From the NCBI RefSeq assembly GCF_934561735.1, contig NZ_CAKTGT010000006.1:58348-122347 (forward strand): a stretch of DNA of 64,000 nucleotides, written 5' to 3'. This document shows, piece after piece, positions 1-8,487 of this stretch. Below the pieces are notes generated by a model. That model made no database searches. It had not been told where the DNA came from and saw nothing but the letters and a program-made list of their open reading frames with translations. This DNA is from an uncultured Eubacterium sp. (GTDB lineage: Bacteria; Bacillota; Clostridia; Oscillospirales; Acutalibacteraceae). The translations under genes and the position numbers were made by a program. Position 1 is the stretch's first letter, and the number at the start of each line of letters is the position of its first letter.

Positions 1-622
1 TAGGTTTTACACACTTGCCGTCTGTGAATGCAAGAACAGAAACTTCAGGGCCTGTGAGGAATTCCTCAACAACAACATTGTTGCCCGAGTCGCCGAAAAT
101 CTTATCTTCCATAATTTCCTTTACACCCGCAACAGCCTCATCAAGTGTTTCGGGAATGATTACGCCCTTGCCGAGTGCAAGACCGTCAGCCTTGATAACG
201 GTAGGAAATTCGTTCTTTTCCTTAATATAGTCAATTACATCCGCCGGGTCATTGAACACCTTGTATTCGGCAGTAGGAATATTGTACTTTTCCATAAGAT
301 CCTTTGAGAAAACCTTGGAGCCTTCGATAATTGCGGCATTTGCCTTTGGACCGAAGGTTGCAAAGCCTGCCTCGTTGAGTGCATCTACCATACCGAGTAC
401 AAGCGGATCGTCGGGAGCGACAACCACAAAATCAGCCTTTATCTTTTTTGCAAGTTCAACCGCTCCGTCAATGTCGGTTGCACCGACATCAAAACATTCA
501 GCATCATACGAAATGCCGCCGTTGCCGGGACAGCACGCAATATAATCAACTTTGCTTGACTCCTTGATTTTTCTGATAAGAGCGTGTTCTCTGCCGCCCG
601 AACCTACTACCAAAACTCTCAT
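1..622 (-). CDS. purD: Phosphoribosylamine-glycine ligase (GAR synthetase), partial
   Basis: The product joins glycine to 5-phosphoribosylamine with ATP, the second step of purine synthesis. The visible part is the N-terminal half, about 207 residues. It starts MRVLVVGSGGREHAL, the signature start of the family, and continues into the ATP-grasp region (GPKANAAIIEGSKVFSKD, then a FPTVIKADGLALGKGV stretch). The reading frame runs off the left edge of the window without a stop, so the C-terminal half is missing only because of the window. The start at 622 is preceded on the minus strand by GGATGTT, and the gene follows the PurO-type gene by about 18 bp, so it is the last visible gene of the operon that begins at purE. 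Identification is secure. Confidence 0.96.
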   Translation of the reverse strand, partial: MRVLVVGSGGREHALIRKIKESSKVDYIACCPGNGGISYDAECFDVGATDIDGAVELAKKIKADFVVVAPDDPLVLGMVDALNEAGFATFGPKANAAIIEGSKVFSKDLMEKYNIPTAEYKVFNDPADVIDYIKEKNEFPTVIKADGLALGKGVIIPETLDEAVAGVKEIMEDKIFGDSGNNVVVEEFLTGPEVSVLAFTDGKCVKP

Positions 623-640
623 AACATCCTCCGAATATAA

Positions 641-1345
641 TTAGTTGTTTTTATTAATAATTCTTGTTTCCTCTGTGCCTGTTTCAAGGTCGATATAACG
701 AGTGAAAAGAGAAACCTTGTTGTCCTCGTTGAGGTTATCCCAAACCATCTTGGTGAAATCATCAATGCTTTCGTCACCGATTTCAACAGGGGTAGGTTCG
801 CCCTCAAATGACGGAATAGGATCACCGTCACATTTATATGTGTGGATGAAGTGTCCGAGACCTGCTGTTGCCGGATATTCAAAGAAATATCTTACGCACT
901 GCGGCTCGCCGTTGTTTGATTTGAGGATTGACAAATTATAGTCGCCGTTTGGCTTAACAACACCCGAAATTCTTGGAGTATAGTTCGGTGCGTCAGGCTC
1001 AAACTCACGAGTGCGAAGTGCGTGAATGTAGCACTTGCCGTTTGCAAAGCAATCATAGATTGTGTCTGTTTGGTCGCCGTTTGTAACAATTGTTTTGTCC
1101 TCAAATTTAAGAACAGGATTGTAGATAATAAGACTCGGGTCTTCCATCTTGCTTTCGTCAAAAGCCTTTGTACGGATACCGCCTCTGTCATTTTCTTCAA
1201 AAATTCTGTTGCGTGAGTTAACCGAACGACCCATAATAAAATAAGCGATTACAGCCTTTTTGCCGTCCTTTGATTTGCCGAGAACAATGCCTCGTCCCGG
1301 ATATGTATTTGTGTTAAGTTCTTTTGCAAGTGATTCTATATTCAT
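641..1345 (-). CDS. purO: IMP cyclohydrolase, PurO family
   Basis: This 234-residue protein matches the archaeal-type IMP cyclohydrolase family, which closes the ring of FAICAR to IMP, the last purine step. Visible family features are the N-terminal YPGRGIVLGKSKDGKKAVIAYF segment (residues around 16-37), the GRSVNSRNRIF stretch and the later EYPATAGLGHFIHTY block. In most bacteria this step is done by the C-terminal domain of PurH; here a PurO-type enzyme sits between purN and purD, where purH would be expected. I chose the ATG at 1345 because AGGTTAG lies just upstream; a TTG at 1357 would overlap the purN stop and has no ribosome binding site. The family call is fairly secure from motif memory. 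Confidence 0.85.
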   Translation of the reverse strand: MNIESLAKELNTNTYPGRGIVLGKSKDGKKAVIAYFIMGRSVNSRNRIFEENDRGGIRTKAFDESKMEDPSLIIYNPVLKFEDKTIVTNGDQTDTIYDCFANGKCYIHALRTREFEPDAPNYTPRISGVVKPNGDYNLSILKSNNGEPQCVRYFFEYPATAGLGHFIHTYKCDGDPIPSFEGEPTPVEIGDESIDDFTKMVWDNLNEDNKVSLFTRYIDLETGTEETRIINKNN

Positions 1346-1353
1346 ATCTAACC

Positions 1354-1977
1354 TCAAATAATTTCTGTTTTGTTTCCGTTAATTTTTATTCTGCCCTCGC
1401 AGAAAAGCGATACGGCTTTAGGCAAAATCTCCCATTCAGCCTGACGCATAACACGATACTGAAGAACATCCTCGTTATCGCCCTGTTCAATCGGAACAGC
1501 CTTTTGCAAAATAATTGCACCGCCGTCGGTAATTTCATTTACAAAATGAGCGGTTGCACCCGTAACCTTCATACCGCTGTTGAGAACAGCAGTATGCACC
1601 TTTTTGCCGTAAAATCCGTCACCGCAGAAAAGCGGGATAAGGCTTGGGTGAATGTTGATAATTCTGTTTTTGTATTCGTTAACCAAATCCTCGCCGAGGA
1701 TTGACAAAAATCCGGCAAGAACAATCAAGTCGATATTTCTGCCCTCAAGAGCTTTGAGTACGGCTTTGTCATAATCTGCCTTTGTATCATATGCTTTTCG
1801 GTTAACAACCGTGCTTTCAATACCTGCTTTTTTTGCACGCTCAAGAGCATATGCGTTTTCGTTTGAAGCAAGGACAAAGGTGATTTTGCCGTTTTTGATT
1901 TCGCCCCTGTCCTGTGCGTCAATAAGAGCCTGAAGATTTGTTCCCCCTCCGGAAACAAACACCGCTATGTTCAGCAT
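1354..1977 (-). CDS. purN: Phosphoribosylglycinamide formyltransferase
   Basis: The 207-residue enzyme transfers a formyl group from 10-formyltetrahydrofolate to GAR. It begins MLNIAVFVSGGGTNLQ, the substrate-binding glycine loop of the family. The catalytic triad is visible as N108 and H110 in INIHPSLIP and D151 in NEITDGG. Length is normal. Its start overlaps the last 7 bp of purM, which suggests translational coupling, and its TGA stop lies 8 bp before the purO start. Confidence 0.97.
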   Translation of the reverse strand: MLNIAVFVSGGGTNLQALIDAQDRGEIKNGKITFVLASNENAYALERAKKAGIESTVVNRKAYDTKADYDKAVLKALEGRNIDLIVLAGFLSILGEDLVNEYKNRIINIHPSLIPLFCGDGFYGKKVHTAVLNSGMKVTGATAHFVNEITDGGAIILQKAVPIEQGDNEDVLQYRVMRQAEWEILPKAVSLFCEGRIKINGNKTEII

Positions 1978-3008
1978 ATTTCTACTCCCTTTTCGCCGTT
2001 TTTGATTTCGCCGATAATTGTTGCCTGCTCGCCGTTTTCATTAAGAATTCTTACAGCCTCGTCTGCCTTGTCGGAATCAACCGCAAGCATAAGACCTGTG
2101 CCCATATTAAATGTATTATACATATCATGCTCGGAAATGTTGCCTGTTTTTTGAATAAGGTCAAAAATAGGAAGCTTGAAGCATTTGTCCTTTTCGATAA
2201 CGGCAAGAGTGTTATCGTTGAGCATTCTCGGAACATTCTCATAAAAGCCGCCGCCTGTGATGTGAGAAATAGCGTTTACTCTTACATTGTCCATAAGAGT
2301 GAGGAGAGGCTTTACATAAATTCTTGTAGGAGTAAGGAGCGTTTCACCGAGAGTTGTGCCGAGTTCGTCATACTTAACAGCAATAGTTTCGCTGTTGATA
2401 TTGAACACCTTGCGAATAAGTGAAAAGCCGTTTGAGTGAATACCCGATGATGCAACACCGATGATGGCGTCGCCTGCCTTGAGGTGCTCGCCCGATACAA
2501 GCTTGTCCTTTTCACCGATACCAACTGTAAAGCCTGCAAGGTCGTATTCCTCATCAGGCATCATACCCGGATGTTCTGCAGTTTCGCCGCCTACAAGAGC
2601 ACAACCCGACTGAACGCAACCGTCTGCAACGCCTTTAACTATCTGCTCGATTTTTTCAGGATAATTCTTGCCGCAAGCAATATAATCAAGGAAGAAAAGC
2701 GGCTTTGCACCTGAACAAGCAACATCGTTTACGCACATTGCAACGCAGTCAATGCCGATTGTATCGTGCTTATCCATAAGAAAAGCAAGTTTGATTTTTG
2801 TACCTACACCGTCTGTACCCGAAACGAGAACAGGATTTTTGTATTCGTTTGCCGCAAGTTCAAACATACCGCCGAAGCCGCCGATACCGCCGATGACTCC
2901 CGGAATGTTTGTTCTTTTAACATGTGATTTGATAAGTTCAACCGACTTATATCCCGCTGTTACATCTACGCCTGCTGCCGCATAGCTTTCGCTGAAGCTT
3001 TTTTCCAT
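1971..3008 (-). CDS. purM: Phosphoribosylformylglycinamidine cyclo-ligase (AIR synthetase)
   Basis: The 345-residue protein closes the imidazole ring of FGAM to AIR with ATP. It carries the family signatures GVDVTAGYKSVELIK near the N terminus, the glycine-rich GGIGGFGGMFEL, GTDGVGTKIKLAF and GGETAEHPGMM. Length is standard. A GGAG-type ribosome binding site precedes the ATG at 3008. It lies 25 bp downstream of purE and overlaps purN by 7 bp. Confidence 0.98.
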   Translation of the reverse strand: MEKSFSESYAAAGVDVTAGYKSVELIKSHVKRTNIPGVIGGIGGFGGMFELAANEYKNPVLVSGTDGVGTKIKLAFLMDKHDTIGIDCVAMCVNDVACSGAKPLFFLDYIACGKNYPEKIEQIVKGVADGCVQSGCALVGGETAEHPGMMPDEEYDLAGFTVGIGEKDKLVSGEHLKAGDAIIGVASSGIHSNGFSLIRKVFNINSETIAVKYDELGTTLGETLLTPTRIYVKPLLTLMDNVRVNAISHITGGGFYENVPRMLNDNTLAVIEKDKCFKLPIFDLIQKTGNISEHDMYNTFNMGTGLMLAVDSDKADEAVRILNENGEQATIIGEIKNGEKGVEIC

Positions 3009-3033
3009 AATGTATTCTCCTTATACCCTATTG

Positions 3034-3531
3034 TTATATTTCTTTGATTTTTTCTTGAAGAGCCTTGTCTTTTTCTTCAACCTGCTTTGCCATATCCTCA
3101 CGCATAGCAACGAGTTTGCTCATAAGCCCGTCATCGCCTACAGCCAAAATTTCCGCCGCAAGAAGTGCCGCATTTTTAGCCGCATTTACACCGACTGTAG
3201 CAACAGGAATTCCCGGAGGCATCATAACAGTTGCAAGCATTGCGTCCATACCGTCAAGCACCTTTGCCGAACACGGAATTCCGATAACAGGGAGAGTTGT
3301 TGAAGCAGCCAAAACTCCGCCGAGATGAGCCGCCATACCTGCTGCGGCAATAATAACGCCAAAACCGTTTTTAACAGCGTTTTTTGAAAATTCGTGTGCG
3401 GCCTCCGGAGTACGGTGAGCCGACATAACTCTCACCTCGGTTTCAATCCCCAAATCTTTGAGTTGTTTGATAGCCGGAGTAACGATAGGCAAATCGCTGT
3501 CCGAACCCATAATGATTGCAACTTTTTTCAT
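3034..3531 (-). CDS. purE: N5-carboxyaminoimidazole ribonucleotide mutase
   Basis: The 165-residue protein rearranges N5-CAIR to CAIR. It starts MKKVAIIMGSDSDLP, contains the MSAHRTPE catalytic segment and the GMAAHLGGVLAA and GIPVATVGVNAAKNAA blocks. The frame stays open upstream to 3573, but the ATG at 3531 gives the canonical N terminus and has AAAGGA about 11 bases ahead. It is the first gene of the minus-strand pur operon, behind the promoter at 3597-3625. No purK is visible, and none is expected in the sequence seen so far. Confidence 0.97.
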   Translation of the reverse strand: MKKVAIIMGSDSDLPIVTPAIKQLKDLGIETEVRVMSAHRTPEAAHEFSKNAVKNGFGVIIAAAGMAAHLGGVLAASTTLPVIGIPCSAKVLDGMDAMLATVMMPPGIPVATVGVNAAKNAALLAAEILAVGDDGLMSKLVAMREDMAKQVEEKDKALQEKIKEI

Positions 3532-3596
3532 AAAGTCTTGTCCTTTCCCATATGCCGAAAACCTCAACGACATATTTTTCCATTTTAATATTAATT

Positions 3597-3625
3597 ATTA
3601 TACCTTGTTACAGATTTTATTTCAA
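3597..3625 (-). promoter_or_regulatory. Sigma-A-type promoter of the pur operon
   Basis: On the minus strand TTGAAA (3625-3620) and TATAAT (3602-3597) are separated by exactly 17 bp. The leader to the purE start is only about 55-60 bases, too short for a purine riboswitch, and no guanine-aptamer consensus was seen in it. If the operon is purine-regulated, that is more likely through a protein. Confidence 0.8.
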
Positions 3626-3685
3626 TAGTTATATAATATAATATAATAAAAAAACAAAAGACATAATTGTACATTATGCCTCTTG

Positions 3686-5584
3686 CTATTGCCAAATCAA
3701 GAAATTGTCGCCAAACCGCCAGTAGTCCTCGCCGAGTTTTTCTCTCATTTCTTTGTAATAAATCGCATAGTCCTTTGCATTTATATATCCGTCACCGTTG
3801 AGGTCATATCCTTTAAGTGCAACGGTACCGAAATCATAGTTTCCGTTATTCGTAACATCAATTTTTCTCACAATATTTCCGCCGTAAAGATTATTGAATG
3901 TAATATAGCAATCTTCAAAAGTCCTGATTGCAAATGTACCGTCATCATTTACATTGTATCTTCTGCCGTCAACGGTAATATACACATGAGAATACGGCAC
4001 ATCCTCATTATGGGTATAAAAGCTATCCTCTGCCATAACGCACTTACCGGTAACAACATACGAAGTTGTAGGTACAAAATTATCCTTGTAGCTTACATTG
4101 CAATTAATGCAGTAATGAAGAGTGTAGCCGTCATCGTCAGCGGTCGGTTCAACAACCTTTTGAGCATAACTGTGTTCAACATAAATATCATATGTTGCGG
4201 TTTTGTCGCCTAAAGAAAGCAAGCCGTTGTTATTTCCGCAAGCAAAAGGCTTTTCACGCTGATTGTCAACAATTTTAAGGTGCTCGCCCGCAATATAATC
4301 ATCAATAAAGAGACTGTCAACCGTACCGTCGGCAAAAGTTAAATCAACAACAAAAGCCTTCATCATATCTTTTGTTATATCAAAAATCCTGTTGTTGCCG
4401 ACAAGTCTGCCGTCTGCCGCATTTAAGGTGATTTTACCGTTATAAACATCAAAATTTTCAATGTTTTGAGGATAAACACGAACGCTGAAGTTACCCGTCA
4501 TTTTCATTGAGGTAACATACAAATCATATGTTTTGCCTTTATTTAAAATTTGTTTTATTCCAAATCCGTTTTGGCTTAAATCAATATCGTCATTTTGGGC
4601 TATAATCTCACCGTCAAGATACAGTTTTGCATAAGTATCGCATCCGCCGACAGAATACATCACATACTCCTGAGTTTTATCCGGAGTAAATGTATAATGA
4701 AAGCTATCGCCGATATTGTCATCCGTAAAGGAAGCGGCATATTCCACACCGCATTTTACAGGCACTTCATCAAGCAAAACATAATCAAAGCCGTTTCCCT
4801 GAGCGTAACTGTAAGCAGGAGAATTTTTGAAAACGCCCATGGTAAATCCGTCTGTCTTGGTTGTGCTGTTGATATAACCGAACGATTTTGCATTGCACGA
4901 AACATTCATAGAAAAGTTAACGGATTTTAAGTTTGGGCATCCCAAAAAAGCCGACAGCGAAACCGCGGTGGTTTGCGTGAGCGAAGCAAAATTAACCTCA
5001 TTGAGTGCCGAGCAGGCGTAAAAAGAGTTTTTGCCTACAGCGGTAACGCTTGACGGAATATTCACACTTTTAAGGCTGCGACAATTATAAAACGCACTGT
5101 CGCCGATTGTTTTAACCGATGACGGCAAATTAACCGTTTCCATATATATGCAATTATAAAAAGCGTAATCCGAAATTGTCTGCACGCCAAACGGAAGGGT
5201 CCATTCTTTCATTCCTCTCGTGCACGACAGAGAATATCTGCCGATTTTTTTAAGACTTCGAGGAAGCGAAAACGAGGTTGCCCCCACTTGATAAAACAAA
5301 TAATTGCCTATGGAAGTTATGCCCTCGGCAACCACAACATTTTGAATTTTATCGCTTTCCCAATCAGCCCACGGCCGATCTTTTGAATTGTTTGAAAGAT
5401 TCGGAACATCTCCCTCACCGTTTATAAAAAATGTTTTTGTCGTTTCGTCATATTTATAAAAAGTGTTGCTGTCTTTTATTCTCGTACCCAAATCGTCATC
5501 AGCCGCAAACGAAACCGACTCAAATGAAAAAGAAGCAGTAACAAACAAAGCTATAGCAAGAAAAATGCTAAATAACCGTTTCAT
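3686..5584 (-). CDS. Secreted leucine-rich-repeat (BspA-type) protein with dockerin-like Ca loop
   Basis: The protein has about 632 residues. The N terminus is a clear signal peptide (MKRLF, a hydrophobic core, then a VSFAAD cleavage-like site). Residues about 60-240 hold BspA/TpLRR repeats such as NLPSSVKTIGDSAFYNCRSL and NIPSSVTAVGKNSFYACSAL. The middle has beta-rich segments, one resembling a pre-peptidase C-terminal domain (FHYTFTPDKTQEYVMYSV). The C terminus holds one F-hand loop, DLNGDGYINAKDYAIYYKEM; a normal type I dockerin has two, so this is at most a half dockerin. GGAGG precedes two adjacent ATGs; the second (5584) has better spacing. A surface role in adhesion or polymer binding is likely, the target unknown. 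It is a single gene between its own ribosome binding site and the pur promoter. Confidence 0.8.
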   Translation of the reverse strand: MKRLFSIFLAIALFVTASFSFESVSFAADDDLGTRIKDSNTFYKYDETTKTFFINGEGDVPNLSNNSKDRPWADWESDKIQNVVVAEGITSIGNYLFYQVGATSFSLPRSLKKIGRYSLSCTRGMKEWTLPFGVQTISDYAFYNCIYMETVNLPSSVKTIGDSAFYNCRSLKSVNIPSSVTAVGKNSFYACSALNEVNFASLTQTTAVSLSAFLGCPNLKSVNFSMNVSCNAKSFGYINSTTKTDGFTMGVFKNSPAYSYAQGNGFDYVLLDEVPVKCGVEYAASFTDDNIGDSFHYTFTPDKTQEYVMYSVGGCDTYAKLYLDGEIIAQNDDIDLSQNGFGIKQILNKGKTYDLYVTSMKMTGNFSVRVYPQNIENFDVYNGKITLNAADGRLVGNNRIFDITKDMMKAFVVDLTFADGTVDSLFIDDYIAGEHLKIVDNQREKPFACGNNNGLLSLGDKTATYDIYVEHSYAQKVVEPTADDDGYTLHYCINCNVSYKDNFVPTTSYVVTGKCVMAEDSFYTHNEDVPYSHVYITVDGRRYNVNDDGTFAIRTFEDCYITFNNLYGGNIVRKIDVTNNGNYDFGTVALKGYDLNGDGYINAKDYAIYYKEMREKLGEDYWRFGDNFLIWQ

Positions 5585-5605
5585 CATACCGCCTCCAATA
5601 AAAAA

Positions 5606-5980
5606 TTAATCGTTTTCCTCTATATGCTCAAGTCCCATTGCAATAATTGTACGCACATGGTCATCGGCAAGAGAATAAAACATCGACTTGCCCTCTCGTC
5701 TGTTTTTAACAAGTTTGTTTTGCTTCAAAATTCTGAGTTGATGCGAAATTGCCGATTGCGTCATATTAAGCTGTTCTGCCAAATCACAAACACAAACTTC
5801 TTCTTCAAACAAAACAAAAAGTATTCTTATTCTTGTAGAATCGCCAAACACCTTAAAAAGCTCCGACAAATCATAAAGTTCCGTTTCATCAGGCATTTTT
5901 TCATTTACCTTTGCAAGCAAATTTTTGTGAATACACGAAGTTTCACAGCATTCCGCCATGCAGTCTTTTTTATCTGCCAT
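5606..5980 (-). CDS. ArsR/SmtB-family metal-sensing repressor, CadC-like
   Basis: This 124-residue winged-helix protein resembles CadC/SmtB sensors that leave DNA on binding Cd, Pb or Zn. It has both metal sites of the family: an N-terminal cysteine cluster (C7, C11, C12, C16) with the CVC pair in the alpha-3 helix (C63, C65), and a C-terminal alpha-5 site (D106, H108, H119, E122). The HTH is around residues 69-88 (LNMTQSAISHQLRILKQNKL). Unlike most cadC genes it has no metal efflux gene beside it, so its target is probably elsewhere. A consensus promoter lies at 6011-6039. Confidence 0.9.
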   Translation of the reverse strand: MADKKDCMAECCETSCIHKNLLAKVNEKMPDETELYDLSELFKVFGDSTRIRILFVLFEEEVCVCDLAEQLNMTQSAISHQLRILKQNKLVKNRREGKSMFYSLADDHVRTIIAMGLEHIEEND

Positions 5981-6010
5981 ATTATCACTTCCGCTATATA
6001 TTTACATTAT

Positions 6011-6039
6011 ATTATACATAAAACTTTCTTTTCAGTCAA
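6011..6039 (-). promoter_or_regulatory. Sigma-A-type promoter of the arsR-type gene
   Basis: Minus-strand TTGACT (6039-6034) and TATAAT (6016-6011) are 17 bp apart. The -10 hexamer sits in an AT-rich partly symmetric stretch (ATGTATAATATAATGT) that could be an autoregulatory site. Confidence 0.75.
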
Positions 6040-6102
6040 TCAATAAGACAAAAACAAAACCGCAAAGTGAAATCAATCAAATTGCGGTTCAATTCAAATC
6101 TG

Positions 6103-6819
6103 TCAATGTCTTGTGTCGTCCGAAAAGCACTCGCAAAATCTTGCGGCAAACGCAGGCTCTTCGCCTCCTGCATACAAATGGCTTATATCGCCGAATTGCT
6201 GAATTCTGAAAACGGCAATTCCTTCTTCCCTTTCTTCGGTAATCAAAGTGGTAACCGAGGTTGGCAAAGCCACAAAATTATGCCACAAAACCATTGGAGA
6301 ACAACCGAAAATATGTGACAAAATAACACACTCAACACCAAAATGACAAAACAACACGATAGTATCGTGATTTGCTTCTTTAACTTCAAAAATATTGCCT
6401 TTATGTACATATCCGTGCTTTGCAAGAAGCTCATCAACACCTCTGCAAACCTTTTTGTACTTTTTTTCAACATTTCCGCTTTGCATAATCTGAGTTTTAA
6501 TCCAATTTTGCGGGCTGTAAAAATCGGGGTTATCCGTCCACTCGGTAGGAAGCCTGTCCCAAGCACTTTTGGTTTCACCGTTTATTTTAACCTTGCCCTC
6601 AAATTCTCTTGCCCATTTTAATGTTTCGGCTTTACGGCTGAGTTTTTCAAGCGTTTTGGACGCAGTGTCCTTTGCTCTGCCAAGCGGCGAACAGTAAAAA
6701 TTCTTCACATCAAGTTTTACAAGTCTGTCCGACAAAAGTTCCGCTTCTTTCCAACCTTTTGGCGTAAGTGAATCGATTGAATAATCAGGGTCGCCGTGAC
6801 GCACAATAATAAACCTCAT
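6103..6819 (-). CDS. Histidine phosphatase family protein
   Basis: The 238-residue protein has the phosphoglycerate-mutase/histidine-phosphatase signature: RHG at residues 7-9 with H8 as the phospho-acceptor, an arginine in CSPLGRAKDTA near residue 48, and the second histidine in LFCHFGVEC near residue 159. The substrate cannot be read from sequence; relatives act on sugar phosphates, nucleotides or phosphoproteins. I chose the ATG at 6819, with GAGGTG six bases ahead, over a GTG at 6828 that would overlap this ribosome binding site. Confidence 0.88.
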   Translation of the reverse strand: MRFIIVRHGDPDYSIDSLTPKGWKEAELLSDRLVKLDVKNFYCSPLGRAKDTASKTLEKLSRKAETLKWAREFEGKVKINGETKSAWDRLPTEWTDNPDFYSPQNWIKTQIMQSGNVEKKYKKVCRGVDELLAKHGYVHKGNIFEVKEANHDTIVLFCHFGVECVILSHIFGCSPMVLWHNFVALPTSVTTLITEEREEGIAVFRIQQFGDISHLYAGGEEPAFAARFCECFSDDTRH

Positions 6820-6869
6820 AACAATCACCTCAACAGTGATTATATAACAAATTCACAATTATGTAAATA

Positions 6870-7640
6870 TCAAACCGTATGTGATTTGTGCATAGAAAGT
6901 TTGATTCTGTCGGCAATCATAGCGATGAACTCGCTGTTTGTCGGCTTGCCTCTGTCCGATTGGATGGTGTAGCCGAAATATGACGACAACACATCAACAT
7001 CGCCTCTGTTCCACGCGACTTCAATCGCATGGCGGATTGCCCTTTCAACTCTTGACGAGGTTGTTGAATACATTTTTGCGATAGTTGGATAGAGAAGTTT
7101 TGTCACACCCTCAAGCATTTCAGCATCATTTATGCTCAAATCAATAGCCGTACGCAAATACTGATAACCCTTGATGTGTGCCGGCACTCCGATTTGCCTC
7201 ATAATATCCGAAATAACAACTTCGGTATCACGCTCAACAAATCCCACTTTCTTGCTGTTTTCCTTTTTCCAACCTGCAAGGCTTTGCACTCTTTTTGCAA
7301 CCGATGACGGTTCAACAGGCTTGATAAAATAGAAATCTGCTCCGGCGTTCATTATCCGCTGTTCAAACCCCTCATTATCAACAGAAGACAGCATCATCAC
7401 AAGCGGCGGATTGCTTACATTTTCACGGATATAATCCAAAACCTCTATTCCGTCCAGACCGCTCATAAACACATCCATAATCACGGCATCAAAGTGTCCG
7501 CTTTGCAAAAGCTCTATCACTTTTCTGCCTTCCTTTTTGGTCAAGATTGATTCAAAGCCAAATTTTTTCAGTTCTTTTTTGCACTCTTTACCGAACAACT
7601 CCGAGTCATCGGCAATGAGGATTTTCATTGTTTCGTTCAT
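6870..7640 (-). CDS. spo0A: Sporulation master regulator Spo0A
   Basis: This 256-residue response regulator controls entry into sporulation. The receiver domain (about 1-125) has the acidic pair D11-D12, the phosphorylation site D56 in AVIMDVFMSG, and the lysine in FIKPVEP. After a linker, the C-terminal domain carries the Spo0A signatures IGVPAHIKGYQYLRTAI, YPTIAKMYSTTSSRVERAIR and HAIEVAWNRGD, the DNA-recognition helices. It shows the organism is a spore former or descends from one. The gene stands alone behind a 370-bp AT-rich intergenic region. GGGTGGG precedes the ATG at 7640. Confidence 0.98.
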   Translation of the reverse strand: MNETMKILIADDSELFGKECKKELKKFGFESILTKKEGRKVIELLQSGHFDAVIMDVFMSGLDGIEVLDYIRENVSNPPLVMMLSSVDNEGFEQRIMNAGADFYFIKPVEPSSVAKRVQSLAGWKKENSKKVGFVERDTEVVISDIMRQIGVPAHIKGYQYLRTAIDLSINDAEMLEGVTKLLYPTIAKMYSTTSSRVERAIRHAIEVAWNRGDVDVLSSYFGYTIQSDRGKPTNSEFIAMIADRIKLSMHKSHTV

Positions 7641-7949
7641 TACTTTTTACCCACCCATTTTTGTAAATATGTATTTCGTAGTTCGTGAAAAATTCTCACT
7701 TGCTATGCTACACATATTAGCACAACATAAATGATTGTGCAATAGAATTTCATCAATTTTCGTGAAAAATCATCACTTTCTGTTTTTTCAACAATTTTCC
7801 ATCGCTTTTTTCGTGCATTTTAACGAAAAACGAATAATTTTACAAAAAGAGATTAATTTATTCGACTTAATTCAACAAACATTTCAAGAAAACAAGTATT
7901 TTGACTGTCTGTTTTTAATCAAATTACAACTATCGCAAAAATATATGTA
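7641..7949. other. Intergenic region between spo0A and marR-type gene, with short repeats
   Basis: I found no gene here. It contains two copies of TTCGTGAAAAAT (7682-7693 and 7759-7770), 77 bp apart and each followed by a TCAC, and a perfect inverted repeat TTTTTCGT/ACGAAAAA (7807-7814 and 7823-7830). All share a TTCGT/ACGAA core, so they may be binding sites for one regulator of spo0A. No spo0A promoter could be assigned with confidence. Confidence 0.45.
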
Positions 7950-7993
7950 TTGACAAACTATATACCGCACGCTATAATAGTTCTAAATAGAAC
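7950..7993 (+). promoter_or_regulatory. Consensus promoter with palindromic operator upstream of marR-type gene
   Basis: TTGACA (7950-7955) and TATAAT (7973-7978) are 17 bp apart, a perfect sigma-A promoter. Immediately downstream GTTCTA-AA-TAGAAC (7980-7993) is a perfect palindrome covering the likely transcription start, the usual place for MarR autorepression. Direct repression is inference. Confidence 0.85.
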
Positions 7994-8013
7994 GATTAGC
8001 AAGGAGTGACAAT

Positions 8014-8442
8014 ATGTATTTTTGGGACAGACACAAAACAATTACAGGATATTACGAATCGCTCACAAGTTCGATTTGCGACAAGTATGATTTGACCCAA
8101 ATGGAATATGATATACTTATGTTTTTGCACGGCAACCCCGAATTCAACACGGCGGCAGACATTGTCAAAATTCGCAAATCAACAAAATCGCATGTTTCAA
8201 CCTCGCTCAAATCGCTTGAAAACAAAGGCTTGATTGAAAAGAAGCAAAGCGAAAGCAACAAAAAACACATAGAGATTTTTGTGACCGAAAGTGCAAAAAG
8301 CATAATTCACGATGGTATCGACACGCAAAAGCGTTTCGCCCACGATGTGCTCAAAGGATTTTCGGACGAGGAAATCGCAACATTCAAAAACATTTTTGAA
8401 AAAATCTGCAATAACGCAGAAGAATGTTTAAACAAGAAATGA
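8014..8442 (+). CDS. MarR-family transcriptional regulator
   Basis: The 142-residue protein has the MarR winged-helix layout: an N-terminal dimerisation helix, then LTQMEYDILMFLHGNPE, a recognition region around residues 48-75 (ADIVKIRKSTKSHVSTSLKS), a wing (ENKGLIEKKQSESNKKHIEI) and C-terminal helices. AAGGAG lies seven bases before the ATG. The gene is 45 bp upstream of a seven-helix membrane protein in the same direction, so it probably regulates itself and that gene. The ligand is unknown. Confidence 0.93.
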   Translation: MYFWDRHKTITGYYESLTSSICDKYDLTQMEYDILMFLHGNPEFNTAADIVKIRKSTKSHVSTSLKSLENKGLIEKKQSESNKKHIEIFVTESAKSIIHDGIDTQKRFAHDVLKGFSDEEIATFKNIFEKICNNAEECLNKK

Positions 8443-8487
8443 AATTTAGAATGTTAATATATTTAGAGTAAAAAAGGAGTTTTAATT

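Noticed and set aside
3532..3625. Possible purine riboswitch ahead of purE
   Set aside because: The leader is under 70 bases and lacks the conserved guanine-aptamer loops.
3683..4213. Plus-strand open frame opposite the LRR gene
   Set aside because: It is antisense to the LRR protein and has no start signals.
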